Notes under the pieces: generated by a model
The model's database searches: none
Told to the model about the DNA's origin: nothing
The model's input: only the letters and a program-made list of their open reading frames with translations
Program-made: the position numbers and the translations under genes
Assembly: GCA_036346275.1 (NCBI GenBank)
Contig: CM070723.1
Coordinates: 7,440,001-7,504,000 of the forward strand
Reading direction: 5' to 3'
Origin: Otatea glauca
Lineage: Eukaryota; Streptophyta; Magnoliopsida; Poales; Poaceae
DNA length: 64,000 nt
In this document: piece after piece, positions 34,801 through 46,209 of the stretch
How the letters are laid out: each line of letters starts with the position of its first letter
Numbering within the stretch: position 1 is the stretch's first letter

Positions 34801-37001
34801 CTGAATTTCAGTTACTTTTTATTGTACTTGACATAGACTCTTTCTTTTGATCTAAACTGTTACTATTTGGGTCTGCCAAATGGACAGCTAGATCTTTTCT
34901 CTGTTCGATTAATGTGAAAATTTTAGCACTTGAAAACGAACGCGATGGCTCCTTTTTGCCACTGCTTTAATAATATAATAGAAGATAGATGACATGGGCG
35001 CTTTCTTTTAATCTATATAAAATTGCTAATTTTATTTTGTTTTTATTCATCAAATTGCTATATTTTTATTTCGAAATTCAATTACTTTTTAGTGTACTTG
35101 ACATGGACTCTTTCTTTTGATATGAGCTATTGTTACTTGGGTCCACTAGATGGATGGCTAAACCTTTTCTCTTTTTCCTTTGATTAACGTGGGAATTTCT
35201 AGCACTTGAGAGCAAACGCGGTGACTCCTTTTGCCTCTGCTTTATAATAGATAGATAGATGACATGTACTCTTTCTTTTGATCTATAAAAAATTGCTAAT
35301 TTTTCCCCGAAATTTAGTTTTAGTAGAATTCGTATATAAATCCAAACTACTAATTTTCATTTTAAATTTCTATTTTGCTTTCAAGTTCGTATGGAAATCA
35401 AATTTCTATTTTTTATTCTGAATTTCAATTATTTTGTATTGTATTTGACATTGACTCTTACTTTTGATCTAAGCCGTTATTACTTGGGTCCGCTATATGG
35501 ATGGCTAGGTCTTTTCTCTTTTTCCTTCAATTAACGTGGGAATTTCTAGGACTTAAAAGCGAACGCGGTGGCTCTTTTTGTCTCTGCTTTAATAATATAA
35601 TAGAAGAAGATAGAAGACAATAGATGTCAGCGCACCAATAATAAGTCATGGCAATTGTAAGTTTATCAAGAAAATTATTCCCAATATCTTGCAGTTACGG
35701 AAATAGTATGGAGGCTATCACTTTCTACTACAAAATAATAACAGCAAAGCATCACTTCACCAAACAAGACTGTAGAGCAACTAGTTCAACACCATGGTAA
35801 TGACTTGAGTAATAATTTGCATAAATTGGAGTAAAACGAATGCCTTGTGGAATAATTGTCTTTGCTTATGTAAGATTCATGAAACCAGATGGGGACTTCA
35901 GTAACAATAGCGACATGCATTGAACTTATCAATAATGGTAATAATGTAGCTCCAAAAAAGCAGCAGTGGTTTACTCACGACATAGCCATCTGCTGTCCAC
36001 TGCATTACATCCCACTTGATTGTTATGCTCCCATTCGGATCAAGCGGGTCGTATGCATCTGCAAAATACAAAGGAAAATTTCAGGAAACATGGTATCTCC
36101 AAATTGAGTTATGTTTAGGTAGCATACGTTTAGGAAATCTTGCAAGAGCCTTGTTAATAACACAAAACATATTAAAGTAAGGATGAAGATTTGGTACTGA
36201 GACCGGTCAAAAATAAAAACTCTGGCTGGTATCGCAGTGAAAATATGCATAGTAAAGATCAAGAATTCGACCTAGTTACAGCAAGTCAAGAGCAACATGA
36301 GCGCATGGAGTCTCCAGCAGGAAACACTAGTGCGTCAGGATCATGATTGAGATGATACAGATGATGGAACTAGACATTGCGGCCATTGTTTCTGAAACAT
36401 GACATTGTTGGCATAAATTGACAGAAGAACTATACTATCAGAATCCAGAGGTTTCAGTGATCAGATCAATGATTAGACTATACCTTTGTTCGTATCATTA
36501 ACTGTCGTTTACATACCAAGAAAAGATCACAATTTTGGCATGATACTACGATACTATCCAATAGGCCGATTCTTCTCTCTGAGATGCAACAGAATAGTAT
36601 GTAATGAAGTAAAGCGAACCTATATGAACAAAAAAAAACACTAGAATTCCGGAGAAATGCATATATCAAGGGCTAAATGGTCCGATCGATAGAGGCCTAT
36701 AAGTACGAAAAACTTGGCTCCTAAAATAGTATCGGAAAAAATATATATATATATATCCATCCATCCTAAGAAATAAGATATGTCATACCAACACAAATAC
36801 AAACACACAATTTTGCCTGAAAACGACATAAATCGAAGAACACCTCCTGAGAAACCAAGAAACCAATACCAAATTTTGCAAGAATCAACCAAAATGCAGC
36901 GGGCTGGGTTGCTGACCTGACGAAGGCATTAGAGAGGAGAAGGCGACGAGCAAAGCAATGGAGGCACCCAAGGGCAGGAGTACCGGGCGCGGTCTTGCCA
37001 T
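31801..37001 (-). CDS. COBL: COBRA-like GPI-anchored cell-wall protein
   Basis: COBRA/BRITTLE STALK family proteins are GPI-anchored at the outer plasma membrane and needed for cellulose organisation and wall strength. Six exons join in frame: 37001-36917, 36058-35979, 33287-32831, 32684-32537, 32445-32168 and 32090-31801, giving 445 residues, the normal family size. Residues 1-29 are a signal peptide (MARPRPVLLPLGASIALLVA...). Exon 2 reads DAYDPLDPNGSITIKWDV. Exon 3 holds NYQQYRHIQAPGW, GDCSKFKASIPHCCKKDP, ANCCKGGVLSSW and TVRVPKNFTLMAPGPGYTCG. Exon 4 has SPTCCVSFSSFYNDTIV and the CPTCSCGC cysteine block. Exon 5 has VQCTSHMCPIRVHWHVKVNY. Exon 6 has GWAFPRRVYFNGDNCVMPPP and a hydrophobic C-terminal tail (LLPFITIWTALTFLLVYG) for GPI attachment. 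All splice sites are GT-AG. It converges on a dead paralogue 537 bp away. Confidence 0.96.
33288..35978 (-). other. COBL intron 2 (2.7 kb)
   Basis: Mostly AT-rich sequence. The proximal half (33.3-34.8 kb) shows no recognisable element; the distal part holds three tandem-like repeat copies listed separately. Confidence 0.8.
34845..35620. repeat. Three ~165-bp repeat copies in COBL intron 2
   Basis: Copies at about 34845-35000, 35107-35275 and 35455-35620 share TTTTGATCTAA, TACTTGGGTCCGCTA, GATGGCTAG, CTTTTCTCTTTTTCC, GGGAATTTCTAG and GCGAACGCGGTGGCTC. They end with TCTGCTTTAATAATATAATAGAAGATAGA. The shared ATAG-rich tail looks like the 3' end of a retroelement or Helitron; the class is not decided. 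Confidence 0.75.
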
Positions 37002-38890
37002 GGCTCCGCCAGAGCTCAAGAACCAGCTGCACCCTGGTCAGTGATCACTCTCGTGTCTGTGTACTTTGTGCCGAAGAAGGCAACGAGAACTTAAGAAAAG
37101 TGGGTCAGAGGGGGGAGGGGAGCAGCTTTCCTCTCTCTCCTGTGCTTTTCTGGCCTGTATGTATGCGAGGGAGATTTCTTGCGCGTCCGTGTCTGTCCGG
37201 GGACGGGGATACAGACATGCATACAGGTTTGAGCTATTCTTGTGTGAGGTTTTTCTTTTCCTTCTGGGGGAGGGAAAAGCTAGCTACTCCTAGATTACCA
37301 TCAGTGCCAACCGTTCCATTTTCTTTTCCCTTTTGGTATTTCTGGCTCTGGGTCTTCAGAAAGTGAAACACACAGAAAATGAATATTTTTGCAAAATTAG
37401 AGTTTAAGCTAGATATACCTCCGATTCGCCTGAAAACTTAAGTTGAAAGATTTTTTTTTAGATTAGCTGAAAGAAATAACGGGCAATATACCAATCGATA
37501 ATTTTTCGACCTTTGTTGCATTGAAAGATTTTACTCACCCAACTACAAAAGAGACTGATTTCACTGAAACTCTATGTTGGACTCTTAGTACATCATCATC
37601 AATTCAAGTCTTCCCGGTTAATTGATTAACTGATATTTTACAAAGCCAGATCCTAACATGATGGGCCCATCTCTATCATTTTGGTAGGTCCTCACTAGTG
37701 CTTACTCCAAATGTAGATCACTGTCCATGAACAGAGTCGCTTTTTTTTAGACTAACGAAACAAAGTCGCCTTTGTGAGTTTGATAACCTGTCATGAATAG
37801 TTCCCACTAGCGAATGGCCATTGGCACTCATATCAACCGGAATATTGCGCTGCATTTTATTTTCATTATGGGCGAAGACTCGATCGCTGTAGACTTGCAA
37901 ACAATTCAACCAGGTTCAGAAATTCAGAACAACATCGTGTTAATGCGATTTTTTTTCCTTCAGAAAGACAGGTGCTAACGCGGTTTCGAAACCACCAAAT
38001 GTCCAAACCACTGTCTTTAGATTCTTATGCGCGCACGGTACTAGAGATGAAAATTCCGTGGATTTCGTCGTGAAACTAGCTAGGTTCGCATAGATATTAT
38101 ATGCTCAATATACGTGTTTTCTGACTGCGCATGTCGATCCCGAAACAGGGCAATAGATCTTGCTGACACGTACGTATTTCTCACGGCATGCTTTGTTTTG
38201 GTGTAACGACATGGCGTTTAGAATTCCACTTGCGTACATCACAAAACGTCGGAAGCTTGCGGACGAAACGCGTCGTGTGTATGAACATGCATGCAGGTCT
38301 CATGAACGAACCAATATCCAGCACGGCGCACGAGCGAGATAACTAAAACGCAGCCACAAACAAAACGATCAACAAGTGTAGGCTACCACGATATCTCGAA
38401 ATCATCAAAGTTCCATGGCAATTTTTTTAAAAAATCTGATTCCTCTCCAAACGTAGTTATAAAAATAGTCGTATATAGCATCGGAAGGTGACACATGTCA
38501 CATTTCGCGCTTTCACACCGCGAAATCATCTGTTTGCTGAGCTCAGCAGGGGCTTCCATGGTACGGGAGTGCGGAAGGTGTCATCTTCTGATACTTCTAT
38601 GGTTAGTAATATGACTTTTTTTGTAATTGTGTTTGGAAGGAGATCAAATTTACCAAAAAATTTACACAAAAAGTTAGAAAAATGATAAACTCTGATATCC
38701 TTGTCTTTGAAAAGACATAAATAAAAGCCAGAAAAAATTTACACACGAAGTTAAAAAAGCGATGAACTCCGATATCTTTCTTTAGAAGGACAGAAATAAA
38801 AGACGGATATAGATGTGCTACTAGGTGGTGTGTGACCCGGAGCACAAGGAAGCGCACAAACCATGCATGTGTCGTCTCTCTGATCTCTCG
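37002..38890. other. COBL upstream region, no other gene
   Basis: This holds the presumed COBL promoter and leader. No gene, RNA or confident element is seen; short frames here have no domain. Confidence 0.4.
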
Positions 38891-38934
38891 TTTGCTTTGG
38901 ATCAGGTAATTTTCGGATTTCGGACCACCCCGAA

Positions 38935-40345
38935 ATCTAAGTACCGGTAAAAAAAAATTAAAAGAATTTGAAATTACTACAGCAACTCGAAATTTCTGTT
39001 TTTTCGGTGAAATTTCGTATTTTTTTGGCCAGTTTTGAAACTTTTAGGGACGGATTTGACCGGATTTGGTCCAATAACCCTTAGGAAAGTCATCTCCTAT
39101 GAAAATTTGTTGAAAAAACGAATTTTTTAAACATTTTAAAATTTTGGCAGAAACACTGTCAGATTTTTATAAAATTGTACAAACTTTATAATAATCTTAA
39201 AATTTTATAGTAATATCCTTAGTAGTTTCGTATCATACATAAAAAATTTAAAAATAATTTAACTTCATTTGTTATCTTTAAAAAATGAAAAATAGAATGA
39301 ACATAATTGGGACAGTTATATTGTCAGAATTTTATAAATTTTCTTGAGTGTGATTATGATCTAATTTTTTTTTGAGAGATTAATAATTGACTCAGTACCA
39401 TTATATAAATTTTTCAAAAAAATTCAACTTTATTTGTTTGGTCAATCAAATCTATGTAAACATTGAACTTCGTTTGTTATATTATATTTCAAAAATCAAA
39501 AAGAAAAAACATAAATGGCATTGTGCCTTGTAAGAATTTTATAAATTCACTGGAGTGTAATCATGAATCAAAATTTTTATGGGATATTAAGAAATTCCTT
39601 ATCACCATTCTGTAAAATTTTTTAAAAAAATTATATTTGGTTCAAGTTTGCCGGTAAACCTTTTAACAGGGCAGTAGTATTGTTCGAATTTTTAAAAATT
39701 CATAAAGTTTGATCATCATCTGAAAATTTTATGAGAGCATTATAGATACATCATAACCATGAAAAAAAAATTCAACAGTTTCTAACTTGATTTGTACCAT
39801 TTTTCATTCGGATCAAACTTGTCGGTCAGTGTTCTATCAGGACAGTACCACTCTCCGAATTTTTAAAAATTTCTCACATGTGGTAATCAGCTGAAATTTT
39901 TGTGAGAACATTATTTATGGATAATAACCATGCAAAAAAAATTCAACAGTTTATAACTTGATTTGTACTATTTTTCATTTGGATCAAACTTGTCGGTTAG
40001 TATTTTATCAAGACAGTACCACTCTCTGAATTTTTAAAAATTCCTCAGATGTGATAATCAGCTGAAATTTTTGTGAGAACATCAGCAATATGTCAGGAAC
40101 CTCCAAAACAAATTTCAAAATTTTTCGTTAAAATTTAGATCACTTTTCAGCCGGTGCAAAAAACCCAAAATTTCGGATATTTCGCCCGAAATTTCGGCTT
40201 TTTTCGCCAAATTTCGGATTTTTTTCTGGAATGGACCGAATTTGAATTTTCAAATTCAAATTTCGTTCAAGATATTTCCGAAATTTCGCGATACGACCAG
40301 GGACGAAATTTATTCCGAAACCGAATTTTCAAACCTTGCTTTGGA
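38935..40345. repeat. AT-rich element with AAATTTCGG-rich ends and a ~170-bp tandem interior
   Basis: Both ends are dense in AAATTTCGG/CCGAAATTT (38940-39040 and 40150-40330). The interior repeats a ~170-bp unit: TTTGTACCATTTTTCATTCG, GATCAAACTTGTCGG, GACAGTACCACTCTC, TTTTTGTGAGAACAT. Clear copies lie at 39780-39945 and 39950-40095, with more diverged ones back to about 39150. No coding capacity. It behaves like a non-autonomous DNA element with a tandem core; the superfamily is unknown. Confidence 0.6.
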
Positions 40346-40469
40346 TACAGCCTTGGTTTCGTGCAAGGTGTATACTCCTAGCCATCGACCACCATGTAGA
40401 CTATAGAGGCTTACAGCTGGATGCAATCTTTTCTTGTTTGGCCTTAAACATTGTTCCAAAGTTTACTAA

Positions 40470-41340
40470 CACTAGATAGTATAGCGCGCTACGTCGCGCC
40501 GCGCAAATCTCACTCCGATTTTTTTTTTGTTATAAAAATGGTAAAAGGATCTAAATATAATTTTAAATATTTCGGCCTTAAAGAATCTGCTACTGCAAAA
40601 TTAGCTCGCTAGAGTCGTCAACGAAGAGAAGCGCAATACTGCGTCGCGCGAAAAATCGATCCAAGTTTTTTTCCAAAAAACGTAATTTCGTTTTCCTCAG
40701 CAGTATTTTTTTTCAATTGGTTGGCTAGGAGCCGTCGGGAAAATTGCGTAACCATGTTTTTTTTTCTGTAAGGACCCACACGAAATCTCATGTCTAAAGA
40801 ACCGGGTTAAAAATTGGTTGGATAGTCTATGTTTAAAAAATCGATGTCCGTATCGAATCTGTGGAAGCACTTTTTAAGAAATAAACGGACCCAAACGTAA
40901 TTTTGATTTTTTTGTGTCGAAAGAACCGACGTACGTACCAGATTTGCGAAACTACGGTTTTCGTGTTTTTTTTACGAAATAACCGGACCTAAACATAATT
41001 TCAAATCTTTCGGGTCGAAAGAACCGACGCTCGTATCGAATTTGTGGAACTGCGGGGACTTTTTTGCAAAATAACCGGTGAAAGGACCTGTTCGCGATTT
41101 CTGAATCTTCTGGGGAGAAAGAACTGGCGACCGGATCAAATTTGCAGAATTACGAGGTCCGTTTTAGAAAATAACCGGTGGAAGGACTTGTTAGCGATTT
41201 CGGAATTCACAGGGTCCTTTTTGCAAAATAACCGGCGGAAGAAACTGTTCGCGATTTCAAAATTTTCGAAGGGCTTTTTCGAAAAAAATTGTACCTTATG
41301 GCCTAGAATCGCTCAGATTCTCCCGGGCTTAATATAGATA
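40470..41340. repeat. Degenerate minisatellite, ~70-85 bp units, related to the array at 4.7 kb
   Basis: Units carry the themes GGACCTAAACATAATTTC, TTTCGGGTCGAAAGAACCGA, CGTATCGAATTTGTGGAACT and AAAATAACCGG about ten times. It begins near TAGTATAGCGCGCTACGTCG and ends at AGAATCGCTCAGATTCT, a short hairpin, followed by CCCGGGCTTAATATAG. Confidence 0.65.
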
Positions 41341-42437
41341 TATTACAAACTATAAAATTAGATATTTAATTCTTTAAACTTTATAATTCGATTCAAATAA
41401 TACATTGATCCGATTTCACATAGTGATATTATCCACGTGTCGTGATGAGTAGACAATTTTGCCATATAGGATGATACGCTGAGCAAGTTTATGTCAATAA
41501 TAGGTAGGTCTTATACGGGTTTCTCTTCCAAATCGAAATAGGAGGGATGGAGCTACAGAAATCGACAACCATAAAAGTATGATTGAGAGCTTGACCGGTT
41601 AAAAGCATATATGAGCCCATCTATTATTAACCTAACTTGACCAACGTGTCATCATACATAGTAAAATTATCTATTTATTGTGATATACGGACAATACCAT
41701 TATACCAAACCAAGTTAAAGTGTTATTTGAAATAAATTGTAAAGTTTGAAAGGTCAAAATGTTTGGTTTTATAGTTTAAAATATTATATATATTTCCAAT
41801 TAAATTTCGAAGTGTTATATAAACTTAGTCGCTCTTTTTTTCTTTTCTTTTACGATGACGAGCATTGGATAGTTGTCCGGCCGCGGCTGATCCAGCCGGT
41901 GGATGGATGGTGCACGGCGGCAGTGGGTTTCGGGAGGTCTAGCAAAGGCAGCAACTGGGACAGGACAGATATTCCACGCACTGTGCCTGCACACTTTCCC
42001 ATCCAGTCGGGCTAGCAGCTAGCTGCGTTTCCACGGCCGCGTCGGTCTAGCTCGTTGTTCTGCTGCACCAGACTAGCAGCGGTACAGCGCTGCTCACTCC
42101 GGTGTCTCTGTTCGTGCGTGTTTGATGCCAGCACGGAGACGTCCAACGCGTGGTCCTGGTCCAGCCGCCCGGGCGGGCGGGCGCGCGCGCCGCGGAGTCG
42201 TCGTCCGTGCGCTGCACCGCACCGCGCCGCCTCTCACAGGCTCAGCGTCCGTGCGTTCGCCGCAGCGCGCCGCCTCTCTCTCAGGCTCGGCGCCTGTGCG
42301 TGCGCTGCACCGCGCGCGCGTGGCGTCGAAAGTGGACCGTGGGGGGAAGACCGGCTCGGCAGTGCCAGAGCGCCTATTGGCCCGTGCGCGGCGGTGTAAG
42401 GGCAGTACAATGTCAAACGCTTGTACACGATTGCTTA
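41341..42437. other. Intergenic, no gene seen
   Basis: AT-rich, then GC-rich at 42120-42400 (CGCGCGCG tracts with overlapping frames on both strands that lack domains). Confidence 0.4.
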
Positions 42438-42720
42438 GGGCATGTACAATGATAAACGTATATATGTTTTCTATAAGAGTATGTCATATAGGATTTTAAA
42501 TGATGTGGGAAAGAGAGAATGATGATGTTTACTATTTAACAGACGGTCTTATAAACAACTTTATACTGCGTATACCATTTTATAGATAATATATTAATTA
42601 TATCATAGATCATTATAGACAGCTATATAGACAATCTATTATATAGATTATCTTTAGTACTGTCTATAAATGATATAGAGATGTATTATAGACAACCACC
42701 ATCTATATCACTGTACATAT
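42438..42720. mobile_element. PIF/Harbinger-like MITE, right end clipped
   Basis: The left terminus GGGCATGTACAATGATAAACG is preceded by TTA. The right side, reverse complemented, reads ATGTACAGTGATA, matching the left terminus from its fifth base. The interior is AT-rich and non-coding. The outermost right bases and second TTA are missing where the gypsy LTR begins. Confidence 0.55.
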
Positions 42721-42721
42721 C

Positions 42722-43692
42722 TGTCGGGGGCCGGCCACCCTGACACGTGGCCCCCCGGGGGGCTTTGAGCAGCCCTCCTCTAGGATCGGGGGACTATTCC
42801 CTACCTCGGACGGAGACATCTTCGAACCGCCGGTCCAGAGCACCTATCGGACTGTTCCGAGCCAGGCTCCGACCGAAAGTCCCGCAAGACCATAAAGGAG
42901 CTCTTTCCCGACCTAGCAGGGCGTTTGACCTCCGTCACGGACCGGGCTCCCCCGACCTCCGACCAGCCCGATCCCGGTCTCCGCCAAGGGTCGAGCATCG
43001 GGTCCTCCACTAGCCGTTAACCACGTGCCCAACAATCGCGACCGCTGAGGCGACCGCCGACGTGTGGCTCCTTCCGAGGCGGCAGCGAAGGTCGCCAAAG
43101 TCAAAGCCTCGACCCCATCATCCGATCGCAGTGCGATGGGAGTCCTCTCACCCTGCATGGCCCGGGGCCACGCACGCAACGCCATCATCCGACAAAACCG
43201 CAGGAGTGGGTGCATTGTTTCCGAGGAAGCGGCACCGCTTTGCTCGGAGAGTCTACTAACCCGGCGTAGGGCAAAGCCGCACAAGACTAGTCACCAAGAC
43301 AAGGGCTTTGGGCATGAGTCCCTTCATCCTCTCAGCTCCCAATCCCAATTTAACTCCGCCTTTCGACCATATAAGGAGGCGGGGCCCTCTGAGAGGGGCT
43401 TCTTCTTCCTTGACGACACCCCACTAACGAGGCTCCGCACTCTCATATTGGAACCTCTAGCTCTCATTTGTAAAGGCGGTGCACCTGCTGGCATCAAAGG
43501 CAATACAAGACTAACATCCGAATCGGAGTAGGGACGTTCGCCCAACCAAGATAGATCTTGTGTCCCCTATTTGATTGTGTTGGCCCTGCTCAAGACGCCC
43601 ACGAGGGTACCTCTGACGAACGAAACTCGGGCCTCGCCTCCGTACTACCCTTCACCCTCTTTCTTTGCGGTCGACGGTCCCGATCGTCGACA
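42722..43692 (+). mobile_element. Gypsy element 1: 5' LTR (971 bp)
   Basis: It starts TGTCGGGGGCCGGCC and ends CGATCGTCGACA. CGACCATATAAGGAGGCGGG at about 43365 is the promoter TATA region. It is followed at once by CCGGCGCCACCGTGGGG, the position and style of the primer-binding region in grass gypsy elements. It is related to, but clearly different from, the solo LTR at 18540 and the LTR near 54 kb. Confidence 0.8.
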
Positions 43693-43789
43693 CCGGCGCC
43701 ACCGTGGGGCCCGGTTTCGTTAAATCAAAGTTCGTCGCCTCGGTAGCATCAAGACCTCCGCCCACCACGGCATGTCACGAACAATGAGC

Positions 43790-45460
43790 CTAGGCTCGAC
43801 GCCGTCCCAGTACCAAGGCTCCACATCCATGCTCGCCCTCCTTGCCGCCCCACGAACGCCGGCCTTCGCGTCGACGGACGTGAGGCGACTCGGGCGGCGA
43901 GGATGACCCGGAAACTCTCGGGGGCGATCGGCTCGCCTGATTGCGATCGACCGAGCTATCGCCGCTTATCCGGCGAGAGGAGCGCTGACGACCGCTCCCA
44001 TCCGGCCGGCTTCGATCCTCCCCATCCGCCGAACCGCCCAAGAGCGCTGCGGGCCATCGCCGGTCATGGTCGACCCGCTCGGGCCGACTTCGGCCCTCTT
44101 CGACGGTCCCGGCGAAGAACTCAACAAGGCCACCGGCGGCGTCACGCCCGGCGGCGAGCAGCCTCTGGCTCGAAGTCTCGCCGACGGCTAGCGGCTCCAC
44201 GCCGCGCGATCAACGCCTCACCGACAGAAAAGGTGGTGCGCTGGCTCGCCGTCGCCGCCGGGCGCAATGACGATGCTCGCCAGCAAAGAAGACGCCGGAA
44301 GCCTCTCTCCGGACCTCCGGCTCAGACGCCAGAAGATCCGCGACCACCCGCGCCGCCGCCATGGCGACGCTCCGGTCGACCGACGAGGCCAGCGCGGGGT
44401 GCGCCGCTGGCTTGAATTCTCCCTGTCGGCTAGTGACGACTCCGACACCAGCAGTGGCGGCAGTAGCCTCCCGGCCTACGGTTGCCCGGCGTACTCAAGC
44501 GACCTCCGCCAAGTGCGCTGGCCGGCCCGGTTCAAGACGGCAATGATGGAGCGATTCGACGGGACCAAGAACCCTGCGGAATTTCTCTCCATATACTCCA
44601 CCGCCATCTTGGCGGCCGGAGAGGACGAGGCTGCGATGGCTAACTATCTCCCCACCGTCCTGGACGGGGCCGCCCGCACCTGGCTATTCAACCAGGTGCC
44701 CGGCACCTTCCGATCATGGCGCCAGTTGCGCAGCGCCCTCCACTCCAACTTCCGAGCCGCTGTCGCTCGACGGAGAGGGACTGGACCGTGTTATCCAGGG
44801 AAAGGGGAGCATCTGTGAGACTCGTGGCGCGGTTTACATTCGCGCCAAACTCGATCCCCAACATCTCTGATGAAACCGTCATCAAGGTTTTTAAGTTCGG
44901 CGTTCGAGACAGACGCCTCACGGAGGACCTCGAGATCGCCACGAGGCTCACCGTCAACAAACTATTCGCATGGCGGAGCGATATGCGACGCGGACGATGC
45001 TGCCCATCGAAGCACGACTACGACCGAGGCAGCTCGGCCGCGCCTTCGGCGAGTGGGGCCGTCCGACGTTAAGAAGGAGACCGGCCCCGCGACAAAAGGC
45101 GAGGGAAAGACCGCGGCGGTGAGGGTGGCTGGCCGCGTGGTCGCCACGATCGACAACAAGCGCGAGGTGGGCGGAAGCCCGCCACCGACCGCCGGCCCCG
45201 CCTCGCAGAATCGCTCGCGCCACAACAGCGCCGGCCGCCCCAAAGAGGCGGGCCGGGGAACCCTCCACGCGAACGTCCGAGCACTGGGCAACGAGGAATG
45301 CCCGCTTCGACGCTAACAAATTTTGCCTGCTCCACAAGATCCATGGCCACGACCGCGGGTCCGGACGTGGTCGTTCAAGCTGGACACCTTTATAAGGGGA
45401 CTGGAGAGATGCCCACGCTCCCAAAGGGCGATGAACGGCCCGGAGGGGCCAACGCCGATC
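43790..45460 (+). pseudogene. Gypsy element 1: gag (broken)
   Basis: The capsid-type segment reads RWPARFKTAMMERFDGTKNP, AEFLSIYSTAILAAGEDEAA and ANYLPTVLDGAARTWLFNQV at 44518-44720. Another frame continues FTFAPNSIPNISDETVIKVF at about 44835. ANKFCLLHKIHGHD at about 45310 is the C-terminal conserved block (modified zinc-knuckle region). Frame changes at about 44760 and 45070 break the polyprotein. Upstream frames from 43900 are low-complexity R/P/S-rich and uncertain. Confidence 0.8.
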
Positions 45461-45479
45461 AAACTCAAGCAGGCCTCAA

Positions 45480-46175
45480 CCTAGAGTTCCAGCAGGGCGA
45501 CCGTCGTGTGGATGTGATCTTCGGCGGTTCTACAGCATACCGATCCCGGCGCGAGCTAAAGGAAGCCGCGCGTGCCGTCTTTCAAGCCACCGCCGGGATG
45601 TCCACCGACCAACCCTGCAGGTGGGATGGCGTCCCCATCACCTTTCTCGACGCCGGATGTCCCGAACTTCAAATCGCCTCGTCGCCGCCCGACCATAAGC
45701 AACACCGCTGCTTGTCGTCATGGTCGACGGGGCGCCTCAACTCGCTCCCGGTAGCGCCTTGGACCGATGCAAATACCCGGCCGAAGATCAAGAACATAGC
45801 GATCCCCTTTTTCGGCATCGTGCCGGGGAGTTCGACCACCCCGCTCGGGCAAGTGGTCCTCCCCGTCACCTTCAGCGATTCTGTAAACTTCCGCACCGAG
45901 CTGATTACCTTTGAGGTCATGGATGGCGACCTCCCCTACAACGCCATCCTCGGGCGCCCCGCCCTGATTAAATTCATGGCCGCGAATCACTACGGGCATC
46001 GGTGCATGAAGCTCCGGGCCAGCGGCGCCATAACGGTCCGCTGGCGACCAAGGCAGACACGGCTGCGAGGAAAAGGCCCCGTGCCGCCGGCATATTGCCC
46101 CACCAGTCCCGAGGTCACCCCAAGGGTACCCGCGGAAGACGGCCGTCCACCGAACGCCCGACAAAGGCCGTGGTA
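45480..46175 (+). pseudogene. Gypsy element 1: aspartic protease region (broken)
   Basis: VDVIFGGSTAYRSRRELKEA at about 45508 and FRTELITFEVMDGDLPYNAI with LGRPALIKFMAA at 45890-45985 are the typical linker and C-terminal protease blocks of grass gypsy polyproteins. The catalytic DxGS segment between them is shifted out of frame (about 45690-45770). Confidence 0.75.
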
Positions 46176-46209
46176 GCTCAAGAAGGAAACTTGGACAAAT
46201 GCGTCGCAT

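Noticed and set aside
41100..41340. AGAATC...GATTCT hairpin as a Helitron 3' end
   Set aside because: The sequence after the hairpin ends CTTAATATAG and lacks a clear CTRR terminus at the right distance, so the class was left open.
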